Positions 1 to 8,718 are shown, counted from the stretch's first letter. The stretch is DNA of 64,000 nucleotides from UBA6107 sp964459385 (GCA_964459385.1 CAYWLG010000003.1:215654-279653), one strand, 5' to 3'. Notes: a model not told the origin generated them from the letters alone. Numbers and translations are program-made.

Positions 1-1013
1 TTAACGGTGGCTTCAAAGAATTCGTTTAGTTCAAAATCGGCGGCCAGCAGGGCGGCCTCCACCTTGGTGACACTATATTGTTCCTGCAGGCGCAGGGCTT
101 TTTCGCGCGGCAGTTCGGGCAGGGCAGCGCGCACGCGTTCCACCCAGTCTTTTTCCACCACCAGCGGGGGCAGGTCGGGCTCGGTGAAGTAGCGGTAATC
201 GTGCGCCTCTTCTTTGGAGCGCTGCACGTAGGTGCACTGCTTTTCTTCATTCCAGCCGCGGGTTTCCTGGTCTACTTCTTCACCGCGGTCGAGCACTTCG
301 GCCTGGCGTTTCAATTCATAAATGATGCCGCGTTCCATGGCGCGGAAGGAGTTGAGGTTCTTGATCTCCACCCGTTTGCCCAGTGTGGTTGACCCCATCG
401 GGCGGATGGAGATATTGGCTTCAAAACGGATGACGCCCTTTTCCATGTCGCCTGAGTTGACACCCAAGGCACGGATGATGGCGCGCAGGTTGGTGGCATA
501 GCCGCGTACATCTTCGAGCGAGTGCATGTCCGGTTCTGTGACGATCTCAAGCAGGCCCACCCCGGCGCGGTTCAGATCTACCAGCGAGTAATCTTCGCCA
601 TGATCGTGCACATGGGTCAGCTTGCCGGCGTCTTCTTCGAGGTGAACCCGGTTGACGCGGATCTTGTGCTCGCCTTCGGGGGTATCCACCATCATGTAGC
701 CGTTGCGGGCCAGCGGAAACTCAAATTGGGAGATTTGATAGCCTTTGGGAAGATCGGGGTAGAAGTAGTTTTTGCGGGCGAAGATGCTAGTGTGCTGCAC
801 CTCGCAGTTGAGGGCCAGCGCCACTTTGATGCCGTATTCAACGGCCTTCTTGTTGACGACAGGCAAAGTGCCAGGCATGCCGGCGCAGACCGGGCAAACG
901 CTGGTGTTCGGTTCAACCTGAGTTGTATCGACAACGGGACAGGAGCAGAACATTTTGGTGGCGGTCGCCACCTCTGCGTGCACTTCGAGACCAATCACTG
1001 TTTCGTACTTCAT
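1..1013 (-). CDS. gatB: Asp-tRNA(Asn)/Glu-tRNA(Gln) amidotransferase subunit B (partial, C-terminus outside window)
   Basis: GatB binds the mischarged Glu-tRNA(Gln) or Asp-tRNA(Asn) and activates the acyl group for amidation with ammonia made by GatA. The visible 337 codons start MKYETVIGLEVHAEV, the typical family N-terminus, followed by the cysteine motifs MFCSCP and CPVCAGMPG, then YFYPDLPKGYQISQ, DLNRAGVGLLEIV and RFEANISIRP. The frame is open to base 1, so the C-terminal helical and YqeY-like tail domains lie outside the window. It is separated by about 6 kb from gatC-gatA, which it must partner. The start at 1013 fits the family N-terminus; only a poor ribosome-binding site is visible. 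Confidence 0.95.
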   Translation of the reverse strand, partial: MKYETVIGLEVHAEVATATKMFCSCPVVDTTQVEPNTSVCPVCAGMPGTLPVVNKKAVEYGIKVALALNCEVQHTSIFARKNYFYPDLPKGYQISQFEFPLARNGYMMVDTPEGEHKIRVNRVHLEEDAGKLTHVHDHGEDYSLVDLNRAGVGLLEIVTEPDMHSLEDVRGYATNLRAIIRALGVNSGDMEKGVIRFEANISIRPMGSTTLGKRVEIKNLNSFRAMERGIIYELKRQAEVLDRGEEVDQETRGWNEEKQCTYVQRSKEEAHDYRYFTEPDLPPLVVEKDWVERVRAALPELPREKALRLQEQYSVTKVEAALLAADFELNEFFEATV

Positions 1014-1103
1014 AATGCATTTTATTTTATCATGGTTATAAAAATTTGACCCCGCCGCGGGCAATATTCCTCAGATTAATTTCGCATTTCGATCTTCAAA
1101 CAG

Positions 1104-1131
1104 AAAAAACGGGCACTCATGAGTGCCCGTT
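1104..1131 (-). terminator. Rho-independent terminator after the aminotransferase gene
   Basis: Perfect 11-bp inverted repeat AACGGGCACTC / GAGTGCCCGTT (1108-1118 and 1121-1131) with only two bases between. On the minus strand it is followed by TTTTTTCTG. It lies 20 nt past the stop codon of the minus-strand aminotransferase gene. Confidence 0.8.
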
Positions 1132-1151
1132 GCTGTTCAAACTGTGGATCG

Positions 1152-2315
1152 CTAAATGCGATTGACAAACCTTTGAATGCGTTCGAGCGCTTCTTCGAGA
1201 TCGTTGTAGCCGGTGGCATAACAGGCGCGGGCAAAGCCCTCACCGCCGGCGCCAAAGGCGTTGCCGGGCACAACGGCCACTTTCTCTTCCTGCAGCAGAC
1301 GGGTGCTGAAGGTCTCGTCGTCCAGGCCGGTGATGCCCACATGCGGGAAGGCGTAAAAGGCGCCTTTCGGCTCAAAGGTGGGCAGGCCGATCTGATTGAG
1401 GCCGCTCACCAGCAGCTTGCGGCGGCGGTCATATTCGGCCACCATTTGCTGCACGAAAGGCTCGCCGTGCAGCAGCGCTTCAACGGCGGCGCGCTGCGAG
1501 ACAGTGGGCGCGCACATGACCATGAACTGGTGCACCCCCAGCAGGCCACGAAGAATCTCGCGCGGGCCGGCGGCGTAACCGATGCGCCAGCCGGTCATGG
1601 CATAATCTTTTGAAAAGCCGCCCAACAGCAGGGAACGCTGGCGCGTGCCGGGCAGGGAGGGGAAGCAGGTATGTTCCACCCCATAGACCAGGCGGTCGTA
1701 GATCTCATCTGAGATCACGATCAAGTCATGTTCTTCGGCGATCCTGGCGATCTCGAGCAAATTGGCGCGGCTGGCCACTGCCCCGGTGGGGTTGTTGGGG
1801 AAGCCGATCAAAATGGCCTTGGTGCGCGCGGTGACGGCGTCGCGGATATCTTTGGGGTCCACGTCGAAGTTGTTTTCCATCTTGCAGGGAATTTCCACCG
1901 CCACGGCACCGGCCATGATGACGGCTGCCTGATAAGAGACAAAGCAGGGGGTGGGGATGATCACCTCGTCGCCGGGGTCGAGCAAAGCCAGGGCAGCCAG
2001 GTTCAAGGCTTCTGACCCGCCCACCGTGATGAGCAGTTCTGTTTCGGGGTCATAACTGACGCCATATAACGACTCGATATGAGCCGAAAGAGCCTTGCGC
2101 AGTTCGATGATGCCCAGGTTGGAAGTGTAATGGGTCTCGCCGTTTTCAAGCGAACGCACCCCGGCGTTGACCACTGGGGCGGGGGTGGTGAAATCGGGCT
2201 CGCCAATACCCAGCGAAATGACATCGTCCTTCATCGTTGCCACAATATCGAAGAACTTGCGAATCCCAGAAGGTTTGATCGCCGACATTCGCCGTGAAAG
2301 GTATTGATGTGCCAT
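1152..2315 (-). CDS. Class I/II PLP-dependent aminotransferase (aspartate/aromatic type)
   Basis: Fold-type I aminotransferase of 387 residues that moves an amino group between an amino acid and a 2-oxo acid. Visible motifs are GEPDF (39-42), NNPTG (174-178), SDEIYD (202-207), the PLP lysine K236 in GGFSKDYAMTGWR and the C-terminal arginine in the GFARACYA region. The GGFSKDYAMTGWR motif is typical of the MJ0959/PatA-like aspartate or alanine-type enzymes; exact substrate cannot be read. The ATG at 2315 is preceded by GGAGGAAAAA; an in-frame TTG at 2327 overlaps this ribosome-binding site and is rejected. It ends with its own terminator. Confidence 0.92.
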   Translation of the reverse strand: MAHQYLSRRMSAIKPSGIRKFFDIVATMKDDVISLGIGEPDFTTPAPVVNAGVRSLENGETHYTSNLGIIELRKALSAHIESLYGVSYDPETELLITVGGSEALNLAALALLDPGDEVIIPTPCFVSYQAAVIMAGAVAVEIPCKMENNFDVDPKDIRDAVTARTKAILIGFPNNPTGAVASRANLLEIARIAEEHDLIVISDEIYDRLVYGVEHTCFPSLPGTRQRSLLLGGFSKDYAMTGWRIGYAAGPREILRGLLGVHQFMVMCAPTVSQRAAVEALLHGEPFVQQMVAEYDRRRKLLVSGLNQIGLPTFEPKGAFYAFPHVGITGLDDETFSTRLLQEEKVAVVPGNAFGAGGEGFARACYATGYNDLEEALERIQRFVNRI

Positions 2316-2355
2316 TTTTTCCTCCAATAAAAAGATGAATAAGTCTAGACGAACT

Positions 2356-2589
2356 TTATACTTCCGTCAACCCATCCGCCGTCCAAATATCTCGTGCCTG
2401 GTCGTATTCGATTTCCAACTGCGTGTTGTCTTCAAGCTGCACTGAAAAAGCCCGGCCAGCAGGGGTTTGCCGTGCATCCAGAATCGTGCGAATGGAGCGA
2501 CGTTTGCCCTGCCAGAGCAGTGACCGGGGCCGTTCGCCGTAAGCGCTGCCTGAATAGCACTCGACAACAACGGCTACTTTGTCACCCAT
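2356..2589 (-). CDS. Small uncharacterized protein coupled to the nucleotidylyltransferase
   Basis: 77-residue soluble protein beginning MGDKVAVVVECYSGSAYGERP. The VECYSG...ERP start resembles DUF6504-type small proteins, but this is only a weak recollection. No catalytic motif, signal peptide or membrane segment is seen. Its ATG lies 16 bp inside the end of the upstream nucleotidylyltransferase gene (stop at 2574), so translation is probably coupled. Overlap and strand make it the last gene of a two-gene unit, but a functional link is not shown. Confidence 0.65.
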   Translation of the reverse strand: MGDKVAVVVECYSGSAYGERPRSLLWQGKRRSIRTILDARQTPAGRAFSVQLEDNTQLEIEYDQARDIWTADGLTEV

Positions 2590-3587
2590 GAGTTATCGCC
2601 GATGTTCAAGCGATCGGGCTTTCCTTCGAGGATGACATTACGGCCGATCAACGATCCGTTGATGACCATGTCGGTGATCTGGGTGCCAGATTCGATGATC
2701 GAGTCACGCACGACTACATTCTTGAGCACGCAGCCTTCTCCCAAAGTCACGTAAGGCCCCACCACAGCCGATTCGATGACGGTGCCGGCCGGGATGGAAA
2801 CGGGTGGGATGATGGTGACGCCTTTCTGTGTGCTGGCTTCGCAGCCGGTGCAGCGACCGTGCTCAAGCAGGTAACGGTTGGTCTCAAGTAGCGATTCGGG
2901 CACGCCTGCATCCAGCCAGACCTCGGTGCTGCGCGCGCGCAGGTCGAGGCCATCTTCGAGCATGATGTTGATGGCATCCGCCAGAAAGTATTCTCCCTTC
3001 AAGCTGGTGCCGCGCTTAACCTGTTCTTCGATGGCCGCGATCAATTTTTTACCTTCTTGAAAGTAATAAAACCCGACCAACACCAGATTCTTGCTCATAT
3101 CCTGTGGTTTTTCGATCAGGCGTTTGACACGGGCATCGGCGCCGGTTTCGGCCACACCAAAGCGGCGCGGGTCGGGCATGGGTTTCACCCAGGCAACTCC
3201 GTCGGATTTTTCATCCGCCAGGAAGGAGAGATCGGTTTCGATCAGCGTGTCTGAAAAAGCAATAAGGATCGGGCCTTCCAGATACTGGCGGGCCAGCGAA
3301 ATGGCATCTGACTGGCCGCGCATGTGTTCCTGCACCACGTAATGCACTTTCTTTTCGGGGTGAGCCGACTGCATGTGCTCCTGAATTTGATCTCCCTGGT
3401 TGGGGCTGACGATGAAAACAAATTCGGCTTCGTCTACGCCGGGCAGGGTGGTGAATTGTTCCAGGGCATGATCGAGGACGGTCTTGCCGGCCAGATATAG
3501 CAGCGGTTTGGGGCGGGTCCAGGTGTGCGGACGCATTCTGGATCCGAGACCGGCCATAGGGATGACTATTTTATAGTTTGAGCTCAT
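2574..3587 (-). CDS. Sugar-phosphate nucleotidylyltransferase
   Basis: 337-residue enzyme of the RmlA/GalU/GMPP superfamily, making an NDP-sugar from NTP and sugar 1-phosphate. The N-terminal Rossmann-type domain starts with KIVIPMAGLGSRMRP and RPKPLLYLAGKTVLDHAL; Asp in FSDTLIETD and AWVKP follow. The C-terminal part (about 255-335) shows isoleucine-rich left-handed beta-helix turns (VTIIPPVSIPAGTVIES, VVGPYVTLGEGCVLKNV), typical of proteins with an extra hexapeptide-repeat domain. Start at ATG 3587 behind AAAGGTG; a GTG two codons upstream overlaps that site. Substrate is unknown; the long thymidylyltransferase or GMP-type forms are both possible. Confidence 0.85.
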   Translation of the reverse strand: MSSNYKIVIPMAGLGSRMRPHTWTRPKPLLYLAGKTVLDHALEQFTTLPGVDEAEFVFIVSPNQGDQIQEHMQSAHPEKKVHYVVQEHMRGQSDAISLARQYLEGPILIAFSDTLIETDLSFLADEKSDGVAWVKPMPDPRRFGVAETGADARVKRLIEKPQDMSKNLVLVGFYYFQEGKKLIAAIEEQVKRGTSLKGEYFLADAINIMLEDGLDLRARSTEVWLDAGVPESLLETNRYLLEHGRCTGCEASTQKGVTIIPPVSIPAGTVIESAVVGPYVTLGEGCVLKNVVVRDSIIESGTQITDMVINGSLIGRNVILEGKPDRLNIGDNSWVTK

Positions 3588-3662
3588 GAGCACCTTTTGA
3601 TCAAAAGGATGAAAATTGCATCTAACTTCATTATTTTACACCGCGCGGGCCAACTGGTCGAT

Positions 3663-3701
3663 AGATATCTGTTTGACAGCGTTCGCTGTGCTAAATATCT
3701 T
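3663..3701 (+). promoter_or_regulatory. Possible promoter within a nested inverted repeat
   Basis: TTGACA (3673-3678), 17 nt, then TATCTT (3696-3701) is a fair sigma70-type promoter. The same bases form nested inverted repeats: AGATAT/ATATCT outside and ACAGCG/CGCTGT with a two-base loop inside. It is about 140 nt upstream of the lipoprotein gene at 3844. The rest of the 250-base gap holds nothing I recognise. Confidence 0.3.
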
Positions 3702-3843
3702 TACCTTTTTCGATTCAAATTGCACGAATTCTGCATAATCGGCGCCTAGAATCAATTCTGAAGTGATCCGCTTTTCGATGGCAAAAGAGGCCGTCGAAAG
3801 GTCAATGGTCACACTAACCGATTATTGAAAACAAGGAGTTCGA

Positions 3844-4620
3844 ATGAGAAAATTTTTGATCGCAGCGACGATCATTACCCTACTGTTTTTAAGCGCCTGC
3901 GGGGCAGCCCCGGCTGTTAGCAGTGATACGGCGGCCACCACAGCCCCGGCAGCGGATGCCGTTACCAACGCCACCGCTTCATTGAACACCGACTTTGATG
4001 ATGCCGCTTCTATTGAACAGCAATTACTGGTGGGCATTTTAAAGCTTGAAGGCAGCGAAAACGCCCTTACCACCGATCAGGCCAGCCAGATGCTGCCCCT
4101 GTGGCAAAGTTTGAACATGGGCGGCGGGCGCGGCATGGGCAACGGCGGGCAGCCCGGCAATGCGGACGCCCAGTCAACGCCACAGACCCCGGCGGAGAAT
4201 GCCCCTGCGGCCGTGGATACCGATACCGTACTGAGCCAGATTCAAGGCCTGCTTACTTCTGCCCAGATCGAAGCCATCTCGGCGATGCAGATCAGCAATG
4301 CCGCTGTAGCAAGTTACATCAGCGACAATGCTCTTTCCATGCAGCCCGGTAATGGCGGCCCGCAGGGTGGGAATCAGCAACAAGGCACCTCTCCGGCCGA
4401 TGACGCTAGCCAGGGTCAGCCGCAGGGCAACCCGCCTGATGGTTCCGGCAATGGCAATGGCCAGGGTGGCCCGCAAGGTGGGCCAGGTGCACAGGCCGAC
4501 GGCACGCTGGCCGCCCCAAATGACGGCCAGATGCCCGATATGAGCACGAATGTTTTGCTCAACGCGGTCATACAACTGCTGCAGCAAAAGACAGGGGCAC
4601 AAGCCCCGGCCAGCAACTAA
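3844..4620 (+). CDS. Low-complexity Gly/Pro/Gln-rich lipoprotein, function unknown
   Basis: 258-residue predicted lipoprotein. A lipobox (LFLSAC, Cys near residue 19) follows a hydrophobic signal peptide, so it should be anchored on the outer face of the membrane. After an Ala/Thr-rich linker come two short helical segments (about 50-85 and 120-155, the second with SQIQGLLTSAQIEAISAM), separated and followed by long Gly/Asn/Gln/Pro-rich stretches such as GGRGMGNGGQPGN. No enzyme motif is seen. Start ATG behind AAGGAG. Helical pairs and disordered linkers suggest a secreted scaffold or binding protein, which is an inference only. Confidence 0.75.
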   Translation: MRKFLIAATIITLLFLSACGAAPAVSSDTAATTAPAADAVTNATASLNTDFDDAASIEQQLLVGILKLEGSENALTTDQASQMLPLWQSLNMGGGRGMGNGGQPGNADAQSTPQTPAENAPAAVDTDTVLSQIQGLLTSAQIEAISAMQISNAAVASYISDNALSMQPGNGGPQGGNQQQGTSPADDASQGQPQGNPPDGSGNGNGQGGPQGGPGAQADGTLAAPNDGQMPDMSTNVLLNAVIQLLQQKTGAQAPASN

Positions 4621-4626
4621 CAAAAA

Positions 4627-4706
4627 GCAGCGGAGGAAAGCTCCGCTGCATGATTCGCTTTTCTTCTCGCAGGCCGCTCAGGATATCGAGCGGCTTGCCT
4701 TTTTTG
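4627..4706 (+). terminator. Tandem hairpins, terminator between convergent genes
   Basis: Hairpin 1 is GCAGCGGAG / CTCCGCTGC (4627-4635, 4641-4649) just after the lipoprotein stop. Hairpin 2 is GCCGCTC / GAGCGGC (4673-4679, 4688-4694) followed by TTGCCTTTTTT. The T-run gives termination on the plus strand; the region separates the lipoprotein from convergent yccF. Confidence 0.7.
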
Positions 4707-4708
4707 GT

Positions 4709-5152
4709 TTAGATGCGCGCCAGGGTGGTGATCTCTGGGACGCGGTCGAACATCCAGAAAGCCACGGGCAGGCCCAGCCCCAGGGTGACCCCAGAGATCA
4801 GCCAGGCGAAGAGGAGCCAGACCAGGCTAAACCACCAGCCGATCACAATAAAGTACAGCGCGCGCAGCAAGAACGGGCGCTGACGCAACGGGGCCTGGCC
4901 CACATAGGTGCTGCCGTCGCGCGAGGTCACCACGGTCTGCATGCGCACCGGGCGCAGGGTCATGATCTGCGGCAGGCGGTTGAGCATGGCCAGCCCCAGC
5001 GGCAGACCCAGGATGGTCACATTAAAGAACCAGGCCGCCAGCATCCAGATGGCCCCCAGCCAGGAACCGACAAAGATAAAATACAACCCGCGCACCAGGC
5101 AGCCCGGCCCCTGGGTGTTGGGGAGATTGACTTGCACATTTTGATCGCTCAT
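4709..5152 (-). CDS. yccF: YccF-family inner membrane protein
   Basis: 147 residues, the same length as E. coli YccF. It contains two copies of the YccF domain, each with a hydrophobic stretch: LYFIFVGSWLGAIWMLAAWF followed by GLPLGLAMLNRLPQI, and LYFIVIGWWFSLVWLLFAWL followed by GLPVAFWMFDRVPEI. The family is an integral membrane protein of unknown function. ATG at 5152 is preceded by AAAAGGACAGG; a GTG at 5170 lies on top of this site and is not used. Convergent with the lipoprotein gene, divergent from the LuxR-type gene. Confidence 0.88.
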   Translation of the reverse strand: MSDQNVQVNLPNTQGPGCLVRGLYFIFVGSWLGAIWMLAAWFFNVTILGLPLGLAMLNRLPQIMTLRPVRMQTVVTSRDGSTYVGQAPLRQRPFLLRALYFIVIGWWFSLVWLLFAWLISGVTLGLGLPVAFWMFDRVPEITTLARI

Positions 5153-5361
5153 TTTACCTGTCCTTTTCACTAAACTTCACTATTTTATACGTGTACCGGT
5201 AAAAAAAGTTGCCCTTACTGTGGAAATCCACAGTCACACTTTGCCGATGGGTAGCGCTCTATGTAAATTTCAATGATTATAATGAAGTATATGAAAAAAC
5301 TCGCTTTCTTATAAAACAATTTAAAAGATCGTTTGTTCGGAAAATTCAAGAGAATTGACCC

Positions 5362-6825
5362 ATGACCTCGTTTGAAAATTTAAGCGAAAGAGAAAAAGTT
5401 GTTTTTGAGCTGCTCTTGCAAGGAAAAAGCAATAAACAGATTGCCTTCGAGCTTGAGGTTACCAGCCGGACGATAGAATTTCATCTTAGCAATATTTATG
5501 CAAAACTTGGAGTCGGCTCCCGTTCAGAAGCCATCTTGCTTGCTGCCGGCAGCGGGTATCATCCATCGGAGAAAAGCTCCGGAACAGGTATACGGGAATC
5601 CACAGTAGTCTTCCCATCTCGAAAAGAAGACAATAGTGAAAACCCTGTATCAGCAGTGGAGATTCCCTTGAGAAAAAAAACATTCTTGTTCGCAGGCATT
5701 GTCATGGTGCTCGTTGGCTCGATTCTCGCCTACTATTTTTTGAATCAGGCAAACAACAAGCTGGTTTTGCTACCCGGTGAAGAGACTATCGAGCAGCCGG
5801 TCTTCTCTTCTCAAACGCCTACATCGCTTATCACAGCAGTGGATGCTGAGAATACCTTAACCCAAACCATTGGGGCAGTCTCAGTAAAACTCTCGGTCGA
5901 TTGGTTCTATATCGATACGGGCAGAATGTATCTCGAAACCACCCTGTGCGGATTTCCGGTGCCGGATGGAGTACAACCGACTTACTTGATTGATCCTGCA
6001 AAAATCTCCATCCAGCAAAGCGACGACAGCCCCGTGAAGATCTTGACACGAGTGAATACAGGCGGCGGGAGCGGTCCAGATGATCTGAATCAATCCACCG
6101 GAGATTCTCCCTGCCTGGTCAACACCTTTGATTACAAACTCGCTGAAGACCAAACGGACATTTCCCAGACAAGTGATTACCACATCACCGTCCCGGTCGG
6201 CGGTTCTCTCCCCGACGAAAGCGGCAAAATATGGCAACTACCCTCAGCTAATTTTCAATTTTCTTTAAGGCCCACTTACGCCGGGTCATTGACATTTTCT
6301 ACTGATAAATCAGGGGAAATTGAAGGCAAAAAGATCTCCTTCAACGGCGCCGAAATCAATCCCAAAAGCGCGGCTGTCATTCTGTGTGTGTTTGATCCAA
6401 ATGGCGAGCAGTGGCTTCCAGACGTTGATCTGATCTACCAGGGGAATATCATTTTTCCCACCAATGTTGGTTTGCTGGATGGGTCGAATGGTGATCCACA
6501 GCAACCAATGTGTTACCGCATCCATTACGCCGGATCGTTTGCAATCCAGCCTGCCAACGATCCGTGGAAGGGTATGTCTGTGCTCGTTACCAAATTGACT
6601 CAGGATCAGCCCGAACGACTGCCGGGTGAATTGATCGCGCAGGCCCAAAACGATCTGGCTGCTCAAGACATCGCCTTCAATTATGTCATCGTCAACCACG
6701 GTGTGAATATCGTCATCACTCAAAAACCTGAAAATCTGACAGATGCAGAGGTTTTCGCCAAAATACACAGGGCTTTACAGGAAGAGGCGTTTGCCTCTTC
6801 CGCTATGATCTTTAACCTTGAATGA
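5362..6825 (+). CDS. Membrane-anchored LuxR-type HTH protein with large extracytoplasmic domain
   Basis: 487 residues in three parts. Residues 5-65 are a LuxR/FixJ-type helix-turn-helix (LSEREKVVFELLLQGKSNKQIA, then SRTIEFHLSNIYAKLGV). A hydrophobic segment at about 107-127 (LFAGIVMVLVGSILAYYFL) spans the membrane. Residues 130-487 are a beta-rich outer domain with a few cysteines and no motif I recognise. The layout suggests a one-component regulator that senses something outside the cell and binds DNA from the membrane, in the manner of ToxR/CadC but with a LuxR-class DNA-binding domain. The target genes are unknown. A 190-base gap upstream holds the probable promoter region. Confidence 0.8.
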   Translation: MTSFENLSEREKVVFELLLQGKSNKQIAFELEVTSRTIEFHLSNIYAKLGVGSRSEAILLAAGSGYHPSEKSSGTGIRESTVVFPSRKEDNSENPVSAVEIPLRKKTFLFAGIVMVLVGSILAYYFLNQANNKLVLLPGEETIEQPVFSSQTPTSLITAVDAENTLTQTIGAVSVKLSVDWFYIDTGRMYLETTLCGFPVPDGVQPTYLIDPAKISIQQSDDSPVKILTRVNTGGGSGPDDLNQSTGDSPCLVNTFDYKLAEDQTDISQTSDYHITVPVGGSLPDESGKIWQLPSANFQFSLRPTYAGSLTFSTDKSGEIEGKKISFNGAEINPKSAAVILCVFDPNGEQWLPDVDLIYQGNIIFPTNVGLLDGSNGDPQQPMCYRIHYAGSFAIQPANDPWKGMSVLVTKLTQDQPERLPGELIAQAQNDLAAQDIAFNYVIVNHGVNIVITQKPENLTDAEVFAKIHRALQEEAFASSAMIFNLE

Positions 6826-6841
6826 AAGCCTGGCTTTTGTA

Positions 6842-8323
6842 TTACAAAAGAGGTCTGCGTTTATGCCAGTCGGTCACCTGCTGGTAAGCATGGGCGGTCT
6901 TGAAGAGCACCTCTTCTTTGAAGTGCGGGCCCAACAACTGCATACCGATGGGCAGGTTGTTTGAATCAAAGCCGACCGGAAAGGCCAGACCGGGCACACC
7001 GGCCAGATTGATGGGCAGGGTGAAGACGTCTTCGAGATACATGGCCAGCGGGTCGCCGGTATGCTCGCCCTGTTTGAAGGCAGTGGTGGGGGCCACCGGG
7101 CAGGCGATCACATCCACGGTTTTGTAGGCCTCATCGAAGTCTTTCTTGATGAGGGTGCGCACCTTCTGCGCCTGTCCGTAATAAGCGTCGTAGTAACCGG
7201 CCGAAAGGGCATAGGTGCCCAGCATGATGCGGCGCTTGACCTCTGCCCCAAAGAGATTGCCGCGGGTCTGGCGGAACATGCTCCACATTGACTCTTCGCT
7301 CTCACGCGGGCCAAAACGCACGCTGTCGTAGCGGGCCAGGTTGGCCGAGGCCTCGGCCGGGGCGATCAGGTAATATACGGGCAGGGCATATTCGGTGTGG
7401 GGCAGGCTGATCTCAACGATCTCGGCACCCATCGTTTTGAGGGTGTCGATGGCCTTGCGCACGGCCGCTTCAACCTCGGCTTGAATGCCCTTGATGAAAT
7501 ATTCTTTGGGAACACCCACGCGCAGCCCACGCAGGTCGGTCTTGTCATCCAGACGGATGTGCGGCACGGGCACGTCCATTGAAGTGGCGTCTTTGGGATC
7601 CACGCCGGCCATCTGCTCAAAAAGGGGCACGATGTCTTCGGCGGAGTGGGCCAGCACGCCCACCGTGTCGAGGGAGGAGCCGTATGCCACCAAACCATAA
7701 CGCGAAACGCGTCCGTAGGTGGGCTTGATGCCGGTCAGCCCGCAAAATGAGGCGGGTTGGCGCACCGAGCCGCCGGTGTCAGAACCGATGGCCACGGGCA
7801 CGATATCGGCCGCCACACAGGCTGCCGAACCGCCGCTCGATCCGCCCGGCACGCGGCTGAGATCCCAGGGGTTGGCCGTGGGGCCGTAGGCCGAATTCTC
7901 GGTGGAAGAGCCCATCGCGAACTCGTCCATGTTGGTTTTGCCCACGATGACGATGCCGGCATCGAGGAGCTTTTGAATGGAAGTGGCCGTAAAGGGCGCC
8001 ACGAAGTTTTCGAGAATTTTAGAACCGCAGGTCAACTGCATGCCCTGCACCGCCAGCAGGTCTTTCACCGCCACCGGCAGCCCCAGCAAGGGGGGCAGAG
8101 ACTCTGTCTTCTGCTCTTTGCGGGCGGCCACGAGGCGTTCATCGGCGGCATCGGCGTTTTTCAAAGCGACATCCGCAGAAACCGACAGGAAGGAGTGAAC
8201 CTTGCCGTCGATCTTTGCGATGCGATCCAGATAGGTTGAGACCAGCTCGCGGCTGGAAAACTGACCGGAGCGCAGGCCGGCGAGCATCTGCGGCAGGGAA
8301 AGGGAGATCAGCGCATCACTCAT
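6842..8323 (-). CDS. gatA: Asp-tRNA(Asn)/Glu-tRNA(Gln) amidotransferase subunit A
   Basis: Amidase-signature enzyme of 493 residues that frees ammonia from glutamine for GatB. The Ser-cisSer-Lys triad is present: K87 in PVAVKDLL, S162 in GGSSGGSAA and S186 in SDTGGSVRQPA, with the same spacing as in known GatA proteins. Its ATG overlaps the gatC stop by four bases (ATGA), so the two are translationally coupled in one gatC-gatA operon. Length is normal for the family. Confidence 0.97.
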   Translation of the reverse strand: MSDALISLSLPQMLAGLRSGQFSSRELVSTYLDRIAKIDGKVHSFLSVSADVALKNADAADERLVAARKEQKTESLPPLLGLPVAVKDLLAVQGMQLTCGSKILENFVAPFTATSIQKLLDAGIVIVGKTNMDEFAMGSSTENSAYGPTANPWDLSRVPGGSSGGSAACVAADIVPVAIGSDTGGSVRQPASFCGLTGIKPTYGRVSRYGLVAYGSSLDTVGVLAHSAEDIVPLFEQMAGVDPKDATSMDVPVPHIRLDDKTDLRGLRVGVPKEYFIKGIQAEVEAAVRKAIDTLKTMGAEIVEISLPHTEYALPVYYLIAPAEASANLARYDSVRFGPRESEESMWSMFRQTRGNLFGAEVKRRIMLGTYALSAGYYDAYYGQAQKVRTLIKKDFDEAYKTVDVIACPVAPTTAFKQGEHTGDPLAMYLEDVFTLPINLAGVPGLAFPVGFDSNNLPIGMQLLGPHFKEEVLFKTAHAYQQVTDWHKRRPLL

Positions 8324-8607
8324 TCGAACACCGGGGGAATGCGGAATTGTGACTGGTCTTTATCAGGGGCATTGCTCAATGTGGCCTCCACGCCCAAACT
8401 CGGCGCCGGTACATCTTCGCGCAGGCGACTGGTGGGAGCTAATACACTGGAGGTGGGGGGAATGCCGCTGGTGTCAATTTGCTGCAAGCGGGCGGCATAA
8501 TCGAGAATGGCCGATAACTGCTCTTGATACTTCTGCTTTTCTTCTTCGGTCAGATCAAGGCGGGCCAGATTGGCAATGTGGTCAACTTCTTTGCGGGTTA
8601 AAATCAT
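8320..8607 (-). CDS. gatC: Asp-tRNA(Asn)/Glu-tRNA(Gln) amidotransferase subunit C
   Basis: 95-residue GatC, the small belt-like subunit that stabilises GatA with GatB. Starts MILTRKEVDHIANLARLDLTEEE, the family signature, and ends with the usual LREDVPAPSL...LSNAPDKDQSQFRIPPVFE tail. The start at 8607 is set by homology; longer upstream frames lack family similarity. There is no Shine-Dalgarno sequence, and a TATAAT lies 7 nt upstream, so the mRNA is probably leaderless. First gene of gatCA. Confidence 0.95.
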   Translation of the reverse strand: MILTRKEVDHIANLARLDLTEEEKQKYQEQLSAILDYAARLQQIDTSGIPPTSSVLAPTSRLREDVPAPSLGVEATLSNAPDKDQSQFRIPPVFE

Positions 8608-8614
8608 GCACTTT

Positions 8615-8620
8615 ATTATA
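8615..8620 (-). promoter_or_regulatory. -10 box giving a probable leaderless gatC mRNA
   Basis: TATAAT on the minus strand ends 7 nt before the gatC ATG (8607). Transcription normally starts about 7 nt after the -10 box, which places the first base at or next to the start codon. A weak -35 (TTTACC, 8637-8642) stands 16 nt upstream. Confidence 0.6.
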
Positions 8621-8718
8621 ACGCAAGCAGGAAACTGGTAAAGCTTAAAATAATCCTCAGATGATTTATTTCTCTTTTTTTTGCCTATGGTATGATTCAT
8701 TTCTGAAAGGAACTACAA

